Of a stretch of DNA of 64,000 bases, positions 45,475 to 58,873 are shown one piece after another. Source of the stretch: Ophiosphaerella korrae (Eukaryota > Ascomycota > Dothideomycetes > Pleosporales > Phaeosphaeriaceae); NCBI GenBank assembly GCA_028456385.1, contig JALNQF010000060.1:124001-188000 (forward strand), given 5' to 3'. The position numbers were made by a program, and so were the translations under genes. The notes beneath the pieces were generated by a model that was given only the letters and a program-made list of their open reading frames with translations, was not told where the DNA came from and made no database searches. Numbering within the stretch: position 1 is the stretch's first letter; every line of letters starts with the position of its first letter.

Positions 45475-45779
45475 GTAATAGATTAAGAGTTATCTATAGA
45501 TCTATAAAATAGAGTAATAGATTAAAGTAATCTATAAGACCTATACTATAGATTATACTTAGGATATAAGTATATAGTTAGTAGTAATACGTATTATTAG
45601 GATAGTATTAGTAATTTAATTATTAACTATAAGTAATAATACTTAACATCGTAAGATATTATCCTATTATTAATAGCTTATTACTTAATTACCTCTATAC
45701 TTAAGTTATTAACTCTTAATCTACTATACTCCTCTTAAAAAGAAGTTACTTATAGTTAATAATAAGTAACCTTATTATA
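45475..45779 (+). mobile_element. Element 2, 5' LTR, right piece
   Basis: It continues the LTR interrupted by element 1. It carries the aatctataatctata palindromic words and ends ccttattata, followed by internal sequence ctttactaatttagttatta that matches the start of the internal region in element 5 (57,687) and, reversed, element 1. Confidence 0.75.
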
Positions 45780-47014
45780 CTTTACTAATTTAGTTATTAA
45801 GAAAAGTAAAGTATAAGTAGTATATAGTCTAAGCTAATATAATAATAGAAAGTATAACTAAGAAAGGAGGTAAAGTACCTCTAAGTAGTTATAAGTTAGA
45901 CGTAACTAACTAGGTAGTAGTTAAGATAAACCTAAATAACTTACTTACTAATAAAGAAAGTATATAACTACTAATTAATACTCTAACTATATAAAATAAA
46001 GAGCTATAAAATTAAGTTAAGTAAAATATAGCTTAAATTAAAGCTATTATTAAGGACTAGAACTAGATAGAATAAATTACTTAAAGACTAGAGCTTAGTA
46101 TAACAAAGAAATTACTTAAGATACTAATTTTTAAAAAATTTAATAGAATAAAAAAGAAGCTAAGACTTTTTTTAGCTTTAGTATAACTTTAAATAGATAT
46201 ATAAGTACTATACTTTAATATAAAAGAAAAGAAAGTAGCTTATATTAGAACATACTTAAAAAAAGATATAATAAAATAGTTTAAACCTTATTAGATAGAC
46301 TATATAATATAAGCTCTAAGAATAAGAAAAAATAAAACTATAGCTATCTTTAGAAGTTATAAATACTTTATATAATAAATAAGAGTAGTATTTAAAAATA
46401 AAGATATTACTTAATAAAGTAAAGAAAAGCTTAAAAAAATTAAATAACTTAGGAGCGTCTTAGAGTATATATTACTATTTAAATAACTAGTATAAAATAT
46501 AAATTAGAATAAGATATCTTTAATATTAAAGTTTAAATAAAGACTAAAATTAAATATCTAATATAAGTTAATTTAGATAAAGAAACTAAAGATACTAGAA
46601 GCTCTAAAATAATAAGTACTATAAGTAGATAATAACTTTTAAAAATAAAAGATAAATAAGTATAGAAAATAACTTAAAGTCTATAATAAAAGAGACTTTA
46701 TAATCTTTAATACTAATAAAGATAAAAAGAAAAAAAATAAAGACTTTATATACTTTAACTATAGAAAGAAAAGCTACTATATAAAAGATTACTAGTTAAA
46801 GAAAAAAGATATAGTATATTATAAGTATAAGAAACTAAGATACTTTATAAAAGATTATAAAAGAAAAAACCTAAAAAAGAAGTTTAGTTAAAGAAACTAA
46901 AAATAAAAATAAAATAATAAAAATACTAGCTAGACTTTAGAAGAAAGTAGTAGTAAGTAAAAAGTAATAATAAATAGTACTCTACTATACCTTTTATTTT
47001 AATTATAACTACTA

Positions 47015-48130
47015 ACGTAGTTTATAAGTAAGTAGCTAGTATAAATAAGTAGCTAGATCTACTAACTTTATATATCTATCTTATCTTAATACGTAATAGC
47101 TCTACGTAATACCTCTTAATTACTCTTAAAAGAGTTAGATATTTAGCTTATAATCTCTTCTATTAAAGAAAAGTAAATTTTAAGTACTAGCCTTACTACT
47201 TTAATATTCTAAGTAGCCTAAACAATAGTACGCTACTAATGCGCTAGTATACCTACTTAACGCGATTACTAGCCTAACTTAAGGAAGCTTAGCTAGCTAG
47301 AGGAAGAGGTAATAGTTAATTATATTCTTAATCTAGATTCTTATAGTTTTATCTTATCTCTAGCTACTATATATAAGATAGCTAATAAACTACTTACTTA
47401 GTATAGAAGTAAACCTACTAGTATCTACTAGGTGTATAACTTTATTAAGTATATAGATAGTCTTATAACGCGTTTTAATTACTTATATAATAAGTAGAGA
47501 GCTTTATATAAAGACCTAGCTACTATAAGTAGCTAGTTTAAGCTAGTATAGCGTATAAGAGCTATATATACTTACTCTAGCTACTCTAACTACTCTAGCT
47601 CTACTAGAGGCTCTCTAGGTAGCTTATATACTAAGTAATATACGTAAGTATATACGCTAGTATAAGAGCTTATTACTAGTATTAATTATTAACGTAATTA
47701 ATTAACTTAAAAAAAGAGCTTATATAATAATACTAAAAGCTAAGTTAATATATAATTAGATTTTTAGTCTTAAAAGAGCTAATAAAGTAGCTAGTAAGTA
47801 TAAATTATAAAAAAAGAAGTAGATTTAGAAGAAAAGAGTCTTAATAAAGAGATAAGGAGAGGATTTAATTACTTAACTAGAGGCTAATTACTAGATTAAT
47901 TATAAATAGTATATAAGTAAGTAGTATTTAAGCTTTAGTTACTAGGCTTATATATACTATAAGAAGTATAAAGAGACTAAGTATAACTTATATATATATA
48001 AAAGTAATATAGTAGGTACTACTTAATTTAATATATTAATATATATACTCTACTCTACTATATTATTAAGTTATATACTTAAAGAAGTATATAAAGTTAG
48101 TAGAGCTAGCTACTTACTTATAAACTATAT
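47015..48130. mobile_element. Non-autonomous pogo-type DNA transposon, 1,116 bp
   Basis: The left end ACGTAGTTTATAAGTAAGTA and right end (reverse complement ATATAGTTTATAAGTAAGTA) form inverted repeats differing by RIP-type changes, with further inverted similarity inward (ctactaactttatata). TA flanks both ends (47013-47014, 48131-48132). Inside, a plus-strand frame around 47,430-47,540 retains a CENP-B/Tc5-type DNA-binding motif as in pogo transposases (VYNFIKYIDSLITRFNYLYN). The DDE catalytic domain is missing given the length. RIP stops interrupt it. Confidence 0.75.
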
Positions 48131-48338
48131 TATATATACTTTTTAAGTAAGTAAAAAGTAAGATAGTTTCTATATAAAAAATAGAAAGTAGTAGTAATAA
48201 AAGAAAGAACCTAAGTATAGCTTAAAGAATTAATAAATATAATAGACTTACTAATAGAAGATTTAGAAGAAAGAAAACTCTAGACTTTATTAATTACTAC
48301 TAAAAGACTAGTAAAAAATAAAGAAACTACTATAGTTA

Positions 48339-48791
48339 TATAATAGAGTCTCTTATTATTAACTATAAGAAACTTCTTTAGAGAGAGTATAGTAGATTAG
48401 GAGTTAATAACTTAAGTATAAAGTAATTAAGTAATAGGCTATAAATAATAGAAAGATATTTTATAATATTAATATATTATTACTTGTAGTTAATAATTAA
48501 ATTACTAATACTATCCTAATAATATATATTACTACTAATTATATACTTATACTAATCTATTAATCTATTACTTATATCTAGTCTTAGTAACTATAAATTA
48601 ATAGATTACTAATCTATTAATCTATAATTAATTCTTATCTATATACTCTATAGATTAAAGGATTATATTATATATTCTAATTATAAGTAGTTTTCTAGTT
48701 TAGCTTATTACTTTACTTATCTTATACTTTATTAGTACTTAAGTTAAAACTAATTAGTTCTATCTTAATTTCTCTTATTATATCTATAATA
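48339..48791 (-). mobile_element. Solo LTR (minus) in element 2, duplication AGTTA
   Basis: A 453-bp LTR of the same family in minus orientation, ending tatctataata on the right. AGTTA precedes (48334-48338) and follows (48792-48796). The flanking internal sequence (gaaactactatagtta / agttacttctaaaagac) is contiguous in element 5 (59,460-59,500), confirming a clean insertion followed by LTR-LTR recombination. Confidence 0.85.
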
Positions 48792-48993
48792 AGTTACTTC
48801 TAAAAGACTATAAAATAGTAAAAAAGAAGTTAGTATAAAAAGTATAGAATATACTTTACTAGATAAATATAGCTATAATAGCTATAGTATAAAGAGTATA
48901 GAAAAACTTATTATATAATAGTAATTTATTTAGAAATACTTACTAGTTATAAGTATAGAGAAAGTATATAAAGACTAGAAAATATATAATCTT

Positions 48994-49394
48994 TGTAATA
49001 GAGTTACCTATTATTAACTACAAGTAACTTTCTTAGAGAGTTATTAGTAGATTAGAAGTTAATAACAAAAGTTTATACTATAATTAGTAATAGACTATAA
49101 ATAATAAAAGATATCTTATAATATTAAGTATTATTACTTATAGTTAGTAATTAAATTACTAATACTATCCTAATAGTATATATTACTACTAACTATATAC
49201 TTTTACTAATCTATTATATACTTTTATAGTTTACTCTAATCTATTATATATACTTAGGAATTACTTTATATTAGGTATCCTAGTTATAATTAGTTTCTTA
49301 ATCTAAGTTATTACTTTACTTTTCTTATACTTTATTAGTACTTAAGTTAAAACTAATTAGTTCTATTTTAATTTCTCTTGTTACACTTATAATA
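48994..49394 (-). repeat. Element 3, 3' LTR
   Basis: On the + strand it begins tgtaatagagttacc and ends gttacacttataata, followed by the decayed polypurine tract. It is preceded by atctt, which continues as aatcttaaag in element 5, so the insertion point in element 2 is fixed. 401 bp, RIP-mutated. Confidence 0.75.
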
Positions 49395-52300
49395 CTATTC
49401 TCTTCTTTAAGTAAGTTTTTATTCTACTATCCTAGAGCTAAAGTTATTAATCTAGTTTCTTTATTAATATTAAGTTCTTTATCTTCTTTTTCTATACCTA
49501 CTAAGTTTACTCTTTACTATCTTTAATTAGTAGATTACGTATTATACTATAGTATTATAATATTTCTTTATTCTTACTATAAGTCTTTAAACTTTTTATT
49601 AGTTTATTTTTCTTTAAAGTATAGTAAAGCTTATAAGGCGTATATTTACGCTAATACCTATTTATCTTATAATTTATCTAGTATATCTCTAGTAGAATAT
49701 AAGTTAAAGATACTTATTTACGTATCTATACTTATTTATAATAGAGAGAGCTATTAACTATACTTAAAAAAAACTATCTATATAGATTATAGAGGCTAAA
49801 AAGGAGTATAATTAGATTCTAAGTATATAGGTAAAAAATTATACATATTTAGTTTATCTTTATAAGATAAAGGCCTTAAATAATAAGAAGTCTATTACTT
49901 AGTCTACTTTCTTAGAGTTTAAGCTAGATTTTAAAGATATAGTAGAGGCTACTTAGGCTCTTACTATATTAGGCGTATCTAATACCTTTTAACTTACTAT
50001 TAATAACGCAAGTTTTTCTAGTTTACTACTAGGCGTTCTAAAAGGGTTTAATTTTAGAATATTTTTAGTTTTTTAGAGTAATTAAGATTATTTTCTAGTT
50101 TCTATATATCTTCTTATAGTTACTTTTTCTTATCTATACCTATCTATTTTACTAGGTAGTAATTCCTTTTATTATAGAATTAATACTATAAGATTTTTTT
50201 AACTTTCTATTTTTCTTATTCTCTATATATATCTACTTTATCTACTAGTAGTTCTACTTCTTATAGTACTTTTTTTAGTAGTACTATATAGAATATTAGA
50301 TATATCTTTATTTTATCTAGTAGCTTTAGTTTAAATATAACTAGTATAACTTTTTTCTTTATCTTATATAGTTTTATTTTTATATAATATAGTTTTAAAT
50401 TTAATTATTTACTTTTAATATTTCTTTATACTAACTATACTTTTTCTCTCTTTTTAAATTAGAGTCTTTCTTAGTATTTCTTATTATAGTACTTTATTAT
50501 TTAATCTTATAAGAACTCTATATCCTATTATAGTTAATTATATATCTCTTTTATTCTATTAATAAAGTTTTCTTATTTTAAGAACTAAAATACTTTAAAC
50601 TTTAGTATCTAGTATATATTAGAGTTAAATCTATAGTTTATAAAAACAAATAATACTCTTATTACTATATTCTTTACGCTATTATATACTAACTATACTA
50701 TAGGTAGTATCTTAAGTATTATTCTACTATTTAATTTATTTATTCTAACTATCTATCTATCTATAAATAGTATACTATTAATATTTAATATTAAATTCCT
50801 AATAATACTATTATTATTCTATATAGTTTTAATATAAATCTTATATCTCTATTTATAATAATCTTATCGAAGATACTATATAAACTAATTATAGTTCTTT
50901 ATACCTAATATATAGTAACTTCTATCTTACTTTTTTCTTTATATAGTCTAAAATATAAGTCTTTTATAAGTTTATTTACTATTATTAAGATTCTTTTATA
51001 TTTAATTCTTAATATTAGGTCCTTTAATTTAAGTAACTTTATAATAAAGTCTATTATAATAACTCTTTAGAGTTATTCTAGTGTTTTAATTAGTTATAAT
51101 ATTCTATATAGTAAATATCTACTATACTTATTTTTATAATATACTATATAGACTTATAGTACTTCTATTACTAGTTATTTTACTTTTAAGATATAGTAAT
51201 CTTTTAAAAGCCTATCTAGTATTTTATTAATACTTTAGTATCTATATACTAGAAATTTATAAAATTTTTATATAAATTCTTTCTATATTTTACTTAGAAT
51301 ATATATTCTTCTATATACTTTTATAAGTTCTTTTTAGATCTTAAGTTTTTCTATTTCTTTAAAAGCTTTTTATATCTCTTCCTTAATCTATTTATTTAGC
51401 CTACTACTCTTCTTCTTAAGTATAGTAGCTATTTTAAGTATATTTAAGACTAAATATCCTTTTTTATTCTTAATTAGAATTATATTAGTAGTATTTACTT
51501 CTTTTTACAAGTCTAGTCTTCTACTTAAAGTATCTATTAACTAATTATCTTTACTCTTAGTATATATAATTTTAAAATTAAATATTAATAAGTATTCTTA
51601 CTATCTTATATAGTATTATAATAAGTCTTTATTTAATACTTAGCTTTTTATAACTATACTTTTTACTACTTAAATACTTTATAGATTACTAATATCTTTT
51701 TATTATAAATTAAGTAATTAAGTTCTACTAGCTTTATTTTCTTAGAAAAGTATTTAACTAAGTATTTTTACTTTATAACTTAATCTTCTAATATTAGTAC
51801 TATTCTATATACTAAGTTTAATATATCTATTTTTACTATTACTAGTAGGTCTAGGTTATATATTCTAATAACTAGGTTTTCTATAAACCTTTATTTAATC
51901 TAATTAAATACTTTATTATATTCTTAAGTCTATTTAAATTATATATCTTTTTTTATAAGTTTTATTAAAGGTTCTATTATTTTAGACTATTTTACTATTA
52001 GTTTTTTATAAAAATTTACTAGCCTATAAAATTATTATACTTCTTGTAAGTTCTTTAGTATTAGCTATTCTTAGATTACCTTAATCTTATTTAGGTTAAT
52101 AATAAATCTAAAGAAGTCTATTTCTTTTATATAGAACTTATATTTCTTTATTTTAAAGAATAATTTATTTTCTACTAGTCTCTTTAGTACCTTGTATATA
52201 TATTATATATATTCTTCCTCTATTTCTAAGAATATAAGGATATTATCTAAGTATATAAATATAAATATATCTAAGAATTCTTTTAAGACTATATTAATTC

Positions 52301-54681
52301 TTTCTTAGATTACTACTAGCGTATTTATTAATCTAAAGAGTATAACTATATACTTAAATAGTTTATATTACGTTTAAAAATCTATTTTCTATTTATTACT
52401 TTTTTTACTTCTATTCTAGTAGTAGGCGTTTTAGATATCTAGTTTTATAAAGATTTAAGCTTTTTATAGCTTATCTTATATTTTATCTATATATAGTAAG
52501 GGATATTAGTTTTTTCTATAATTACGTTTATTTTTCTAAAATCTATATAAAGTTATTTATTTTTTATCTATAAATACTAGTCTATATACTACTAAAGATT
52601 ATAAGTTTTATATATATATATATTTTTTTATTACGTTTTTAATAAATATTTACTTAATCTTAGTTTTTTCTTTAGTTTTTTAATAAACTAGAATCTATCC
52701 TATATTTTTTTATTCTTCTAAGTCTATTACTATATCCTATAGCTAATATTCTAGAAAGAAATTATCTAGTTCTATAAGCTACTTTTCCTATTTCTTATAT
52801 TCTTTAAGGAATTCTCCTTTATATATACTTATATTAGCTTTTAATATATTTCTTTTAGAGTAGCTAATTTCTTTTATTCTCTAATTAATCTTTAGGTTAG
52901 TTATCTATAACTATAGTATTTCTAATATTATATCTTCTTTGTTATTAATTGTTATTATATCTATAACTATATTTTTAATCTCTAACCCTTTTAGTTTTAG
53001 TATAGAGAGTACTATTTTAAACCTAATAGGTTCTTAGAATAGTTTTCCTTTAATTATACTTAGTTATTAAGAGTACTTCTTTATTATATATTTTATTCTT
53101 TAGTTTTTTATAAACTTTTTTAATATAAAGTTCTTTATAGCCCTACTATTAATTATTACTTATACTTTCTTTATATAGTATATACCTATTTTTATAATAT
53201 ATAGGCTTATTATACTATTAAGTTTTACTTTCTTAGGCTTTTTTATAAATTATCTATTTTTCTAAAGCTATTACTTTACTTTATATTTATAGTCTTTATA
53301 TTTTAGGTATTTATTATATATATATTTATACTATAGTCTTTTTAGAATATATTTTTTTAGTAGTTTTATTCTTAGTCTAATTACTATATATTTTTTATTA
53401 AGTATCTTTATTACTTTCTATCTTTTAATATCTTTTCTTTAGATTACCTTATTATAGTTATATTTATTTCTTTTTATTAGCTAGGCGTAATTCTTTACCT
53501 TTTATTATTTGTATATATTATAGCTAGTATCTAAGTATAAAACCTAGGATATTTTAAACTGTACTAGATGTTCTAGATTTATTTATTTATACTAGGTTCT
53601 ATTTTTACTAAAACGTAGTATACTATAAGTATATTTAGTATATAGGTTTTATTAATCTATTACGTTTTTTTTATAAGGTACTACTATTCTTTTTATATAG
53701 GTATTCTTTTTACTATAACTATATATTACTCTATTTATTATTAGAATATTATAAACTTTATTACTTTAAGATTATATATTTTCTAGTCTTTATATACTTT
53801 TTCTATACTAATAACTAGTAAGTATTTTTAAATAAACTACTATAACTTATTTTATTCTACTATATCTATTATTATATAGCTATTATAGCTATTTATATCT
53901 AACTAGGTATACTTTATACCTTTTATATTAGCTTATCTTTTATCTCTTTATAGTTCTTTAAAGGTAATTATAGTAGTTTCTTTATTTACTACTAGTCTTT
54001 TAGTGTAAATTAAGAGTACTAGAGCTTCTTTCTTTTCTAAATCTTCTATTAGTAGGTCTTTTAGATATCTTATCTCTTTAAGCTAATCTTAATTTTTTTT
54101 TTTTATTACTACTACTTTATTTTTTTATAAAAACTATCTTACTTTCTATTTACTAAAAAAGTATATATAGTAGTTATTATTATAATAAAAAGTCTAATAG
54201 AGTATTATATACTATATTTTTCTAGTTACTACTACTTTCTTTTAGGGCTTAGCTTTTACTTTTAGTACTTCTTTCTTACTCTTTATTGTTTTTAACTAGG
54301 CTTTTTTATTTTTCTTAGGATTTTTACTTTTATAATCTTTTATAAAGTATCTTAGTTTCCTATATTTATAATATACTATATCTTTTTTCTTTAATTTGTA
54401 ATCTTTTATATAGTAGCTATTTTTACTTTAATTAAAGTATATAAAGTCTTTATTCTTCTTTCTTTTATTATTTTTATTAGTATTAAAGATTATAAAGTCT
54501 TTTTCTTTATAGTTATTAGATTATCTCTAATACTTATTTATCTTCTATTTTTAGAGATTATTATCTACTTATATTACCTATTCTTTTAGAGCTCCTAGTA
54601 TCCTTAGTTTCTCTATCTATATTAACTTGTATTAGATTACTTTACTTAGTCTTTACTTAAATTTTAATATTAGAGATAGCT
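49395..54681 (-). mobile_element. Element 3 internal region (Gypsy, minus), 5' end lost to element 4
   Basis: Colinear with element 1 from the polypurine tract through integrase, RNase H, RT (catalytic box again in the sequence near 52,228-52,250) and protease to gag, including knuckle remnants at about 54,320-54,460. It stops in gag at about 54,681, where the element 4 LTR begins. Heavily RIP-mutated, no open frame. Confidence 0.75.
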
Positions 54682-55108
54682 TATAACTTAGTTACCTATT
54701 ATTAACTACAAGTAACTACTAAGAGTATTAGTAGATTAAGAGTTAATAACTAAAGCTCGTGTTATAATATATAATAAATAAAGAATAATAGAAGATATCT
54801 TGTAATATCCTATATTGTTATTCTATAGTTAAAGGATTAAATTACTAATACTATCTTAATAATACGTATTATTACTATTATATACTAATATTATCTTAGT
54901 ACTTTATAGCTTTATATTTACTAAAATTACGAATTTATAAATTTAGCTTTATAAATTTATATTTACTAAGATTGTAAATTTATAAATTTATTACTTATCT
55001 CTATTATAATTATCTTATAAGTTATTACTTTACTTATCTTATACTTTGTTAGTAGTTAAGCTAAGACTAATTAGTTCTATCTTAATTTCTTTTATTACTA
55101 TTATAATA
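54682..55108 (-). repeat. Element 4, 3' LTR
   Basis: On the + strand it begins about tataacttagttacc and ends ctattataata, followed by ctatctcctcttc (polypurine tract remnant). 427 bp, matching the family length. The left boundary is uncertain by a few bases. Confidence 0.7.
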
Positions 55109-57259
55109 CTATCTCCTCTTCTATATAGTCTTCTATTTTCTTATCCTAGAGCTAAAGTTATCTATCTAGTTTCTTTATTAATTTCTAATTCTTTATTACT
55201 CCCTATACTATCTTATTCTTAACGTAATAAACTCTTTCTTATAGCTTATATTATTTATAATAAGGTTAAAATATTCTCTTATTATTATTATACTTTATTA
55301 GGTCTTTTATATCTTATATTCTTAAATAATAGTAAATATTATAATAAATATATTACTTCTAGTATTTTACTTATAGAGTATAAGTATTTAATTTCTATAT
55401 AGTCTCCTCTTACTAAGTTATATAGAGTAAGCTATTAATAGAGCTTAAGATAAACTATTATTATAGCTTACTATAGCTAAAGCTAAGTATAAGTTAACTC
55501 TTTATAAGCTAGTAAAGCTTTATTCTTATATTAAGTATTTTTATAAAATAAAAGCTTATAAAAATACTAAGTTATCTAAATAGTTTTATATAATAGAAGC
55601 TAAGTTAAATCTTAAAGGCGTAGTAGAAGCTACTCTAGCTTCTATTATATTAAGTACTTCTATTACCTCTCTATCTATTAGTAGTATTACTAATTTTCTT
55701 AGTTTACTACAAGGCGCTCTAGAAGGGTTTAATTTTAGAACTCTTTTAGTTTCTTAAAGTAGTTAAGGTTATCTTCTAGTTCTTATATATTTTCTTATAG
55801 TTATCTCTTTTTATTTATACCTATCTATTCTACTAAGTAGTAATTCCTTCTATTATAGAATTAATATTATAAGATTTTTTTAACTTCTTATTTTTTTAAT
55901 TCTCTATATATATCTACTTTATACACTAGTAGTTTTACTTCTTATAGTACTTTTTCTAGTAGTACTACGTAGAATATTAGGTATATCCTTATTTTATCTA
56001 GTAGTCTTAGTTTAAATATAACTAGTATAACTTTCTTCTTAATTTTATATAGTCTTATTTTTATATAATTTAGTTTAGAACTTAATTATTTACTTTTAAT
56101 ATTTCTTTATACTAACTATACTTTTTCTCTCTTTCTAAATTAAAGTCCCTCTTAGTATTTTTAGTTATAATACTTTACTATTTAATCCTATAAGAATTCT
56201 ATATCTTATTATAATTAATTATATATCTTCTTAAGTCTATTTATAAAGTTTTCTCTTCTTAGAAAATAAGATACTTAAAATCTTAGTATCTAATATATAT
56301 TAAGGTTAAATCTATAGTTTATAAAGAAAGGTAATACTCTTATTATTATATTTTTTACACTAATATATACTAACTATACTATAAGTAGTAGTTATACCTA
56401 ATTATTCTAGTTATAGTTAAGGTAGTATCTTAAGTACTATTTTACTATTTAGTTTATATATTATAATTATCTATCTATTTATAGGTAGTATACTATTAAT
56501 ATTATATACTAGACTCCTAATATTACTATTATTATTCTCTATAGTTTTAATATAAATCTTATATCTCTATCTATAATAATTTTATCTAGGATACTATACT
56601 AGCTAATTACTATTCCTAGAACTTAGTATATAGTAACCTCTATTCTACTTTTTTCTTTATATAGTCTAAAGTATAAGTACTTTATAAGTTTATCTACTAT
56701 TATTAGAATTCTATTATACTTAACTCCTAATATTAGGTTTTTTAATTTATATAACTTTATAATAAAGTCTCTTATAATAACTCTTTATAGTTATTCTAGT
56801 ATCTTAACTAGTTATAGTATCTTGTATAGTATATATTTATTATACTTATTTCTATAATATTCTATATATCTTATAGTACTTCTCTTACTAGTTATTTTAC
56901 TTTTAGAATATAGTAGTTTCTTAAAAGCTTATCTAGTATTTTATTAATACTTTAGTATCTATATACTAGTAATTTATAAAATTATTATATAAACTTTTTC
57001 TATATTTTAATTAGTATATACGTTTTTCTATATACTTTTATAAGTTCTTCTTAGATTTTAAGCTTTTCTATTTCTTTAGAGGCTTTCTCTATTTCTTTCT
57101 AAATCTATTTATCTAGCTCGCTATTTTTTCTTTTAAGTGTTATAGCTATTTTAGGTATATTTAGAACTAAATATCTTTCTTTATTCTTAACTAGAACTAT
57201 ACTAGTAGTATTTACTTCTTCTTATAAATCTAATCTTCTACTTAGAGTATCTATAAATT
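55109..57259 (-). mobile_element. Element 4 internal region (integrase side only), cut by element 5
   Basis: Colinear with element 1 positions about 38,880-41,080 (3' part: C-terminal/integrase). The match ends at agtatctataaat, in the middle of what is continuous in elements 1 and 3 (agtatctataaactaattgtc; agtatctattaactaattatc). Element 5 begins there. Confidence 0.7.
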
Positions 57260-57686
57260 TATTACGCGTGTAATAGAAGAAATCGAGATAGAGCTAATTA
57301 GTCCTAACTTAGATGCTAACAAAGCATAGGACGAGCAGGGTAATAATCTCGATTAGGAGACTACATATAACTAGGATACCTAGGGTAATCTATAATCTAT
57401 AGATTCTTAGCATCTATAGATTATAGATTAAGATAATCTATAATCTATTAGTTTTAGCAACTATAGATTATAGATTACGACAAGTATATAGTTAATAGGA
57501 TACGTATTACTAGGATAGTATTAGTAATTTAATCTCTTAACTATAGAACGCTAATACAAGATAGTTGTAAAATATCTTCTATTGTTTATAAGTTATTATA
57601 GATTACCTCTAAGCTTTTACTATTACCTCCTAATCTACTAACCTCTATTATAGGCGCTAGTAGTTAACGACTAGCGGCTTATTATA
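57260..57686 (+). repeat. Element 5, 5' LTR
   Basis: It begins tattacgcgtgtaatagaag (TG to TA at the first bases) and ends ggcttattata. 427 bp. It has fewer transitions than the LTRs of elements 3 and 4. Confidence 0.75.
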
Positions 57687-58531
57687 CCTTACTAATTTAG
57701 TTATTACAAGAAGTAAAGCGTAAGTAATATATAGTCTAGCTAACACGATAGTAGAAAGTTTAATAAAATAATTAGGTAAAGCCCCTAAGAGTAGTTCTAA
57801 ATTAGATAGTACTATATAGGAAATAATTAAAGGTTGTCTTAACTAACTAATTAATAACAAAGACGATATAAAAATAGTAATTAACGCCTTAGAAATATAG
57901 AATAAGGAACTATAGGATTACGTAAAATAAAATAAGGTATAAATTAAGGCTATTATCTAAGGCTAGAACTAGATAAAACTAATTACCTAAAAATTAGAGA
58001 TAAGTGTAACAAAGAAACTACTAAAGATACTTGTCTTTAAGAAATTTAATAGAATAAGGGAGAAACTAAGACTCTTTATTATATTAGTATAACTTTAGAT
58101 AGATATATAAGTACTACACTTTAATATAGAAGAGAAGAAGGTAATATATATTAGATTACACCTTAAAGAAGACGTAATAAGATAGTATAAACCTTACTAG
58201 ATAGATTATATAATATATTCTCTAATAACTTAGAAAGATAAGACTAGAGCTATCTTTAGAAGTTATAAATACTTTACTAAACGAATAAGAGTAGCGTTTA
58301 GAGATATAGATATTACTTAATAAGCTAAAGAGTAACTAGAAAAGCTTATACAAAATTAGAGTATTCCTAAGTACGTATTATAGTTTAAATAACTATCGTA
58401 AAATATAGAATAGAATAAGTTAGCCTTAATATTATAATTTAAATAAAGACTAAACTTAAAAATCTAATATAAGATAATATATATAGAGAAACTATAGACA
58501 CTAAAAGCTCTAAAGTAATAAGTAATACAAA

Positions 58532-58873
58532 TGTAAGGTAGACTTTACGTAAGATAACTTAATAAGGTAGTTTTAACAATTAACTAAAAAGAGTAAATAG
58601 TAGATAAAGCTATCTAAGTAAGTACTAGGTATATATACCTAGTAGCCTACTAAGCGCTAACTAAAAGTAGAAAGGTAGTTGAATGTTAGTAAGTTGTAAA
58701 CTTACTAACATGTTAGTAAGTTCGCAATGTTAGTAAGTTTGCAATGTTAGTAAGTTACAAACTTACTAACATGTTAGTAAGTTTGTAATGTTAGTAAGTT
58801 TGCTATGTTAGTAAGTTGCAAACTTACTAACATTAGTACGAAAATAAGAGATATAAGGGATAACTCCCTTACA
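58532..58873 (+). mobile_element. 342-bp MITE, copy L
   Basis: Ends TGTAAGG...CCTTACA; target duplication ACAAA at 58527-58531 and 58874-58878. The middle (58683-58833, 151 bp) is built from ten copies of a 13-mer atgttagtaagtt, seven forward and three inverted, so it can fold into nested hairpins. No coding capacity. Confidence 0.88.

Larger units (their letters stand above)
45780..48993 (+). mobile_element. Element 2 internal region (gag to protease), interrupted
   Basis: Plus-oriented Gypsy internal sequence aligned by eye to element 5: gag at about 45,850-46,700, two CCHC knuckle remnants at about 46,740-46,870. It is then broken by the pogo element (47,015-48,130), resumes at 48,131-48,338, is broken by the solo LTR (48,339-48,791), and resumes at 48,792-48,993 before element 3. 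The remainder must lie beyond the right edge of the window. No frame survives. Confidence 0.7.

Noticed and set aside
58683..58833. CRISPR-like array
   Set aside because: Repeats are 13 bp in mixed orientations with no unique spacers, inside a eukaryotic MITE.
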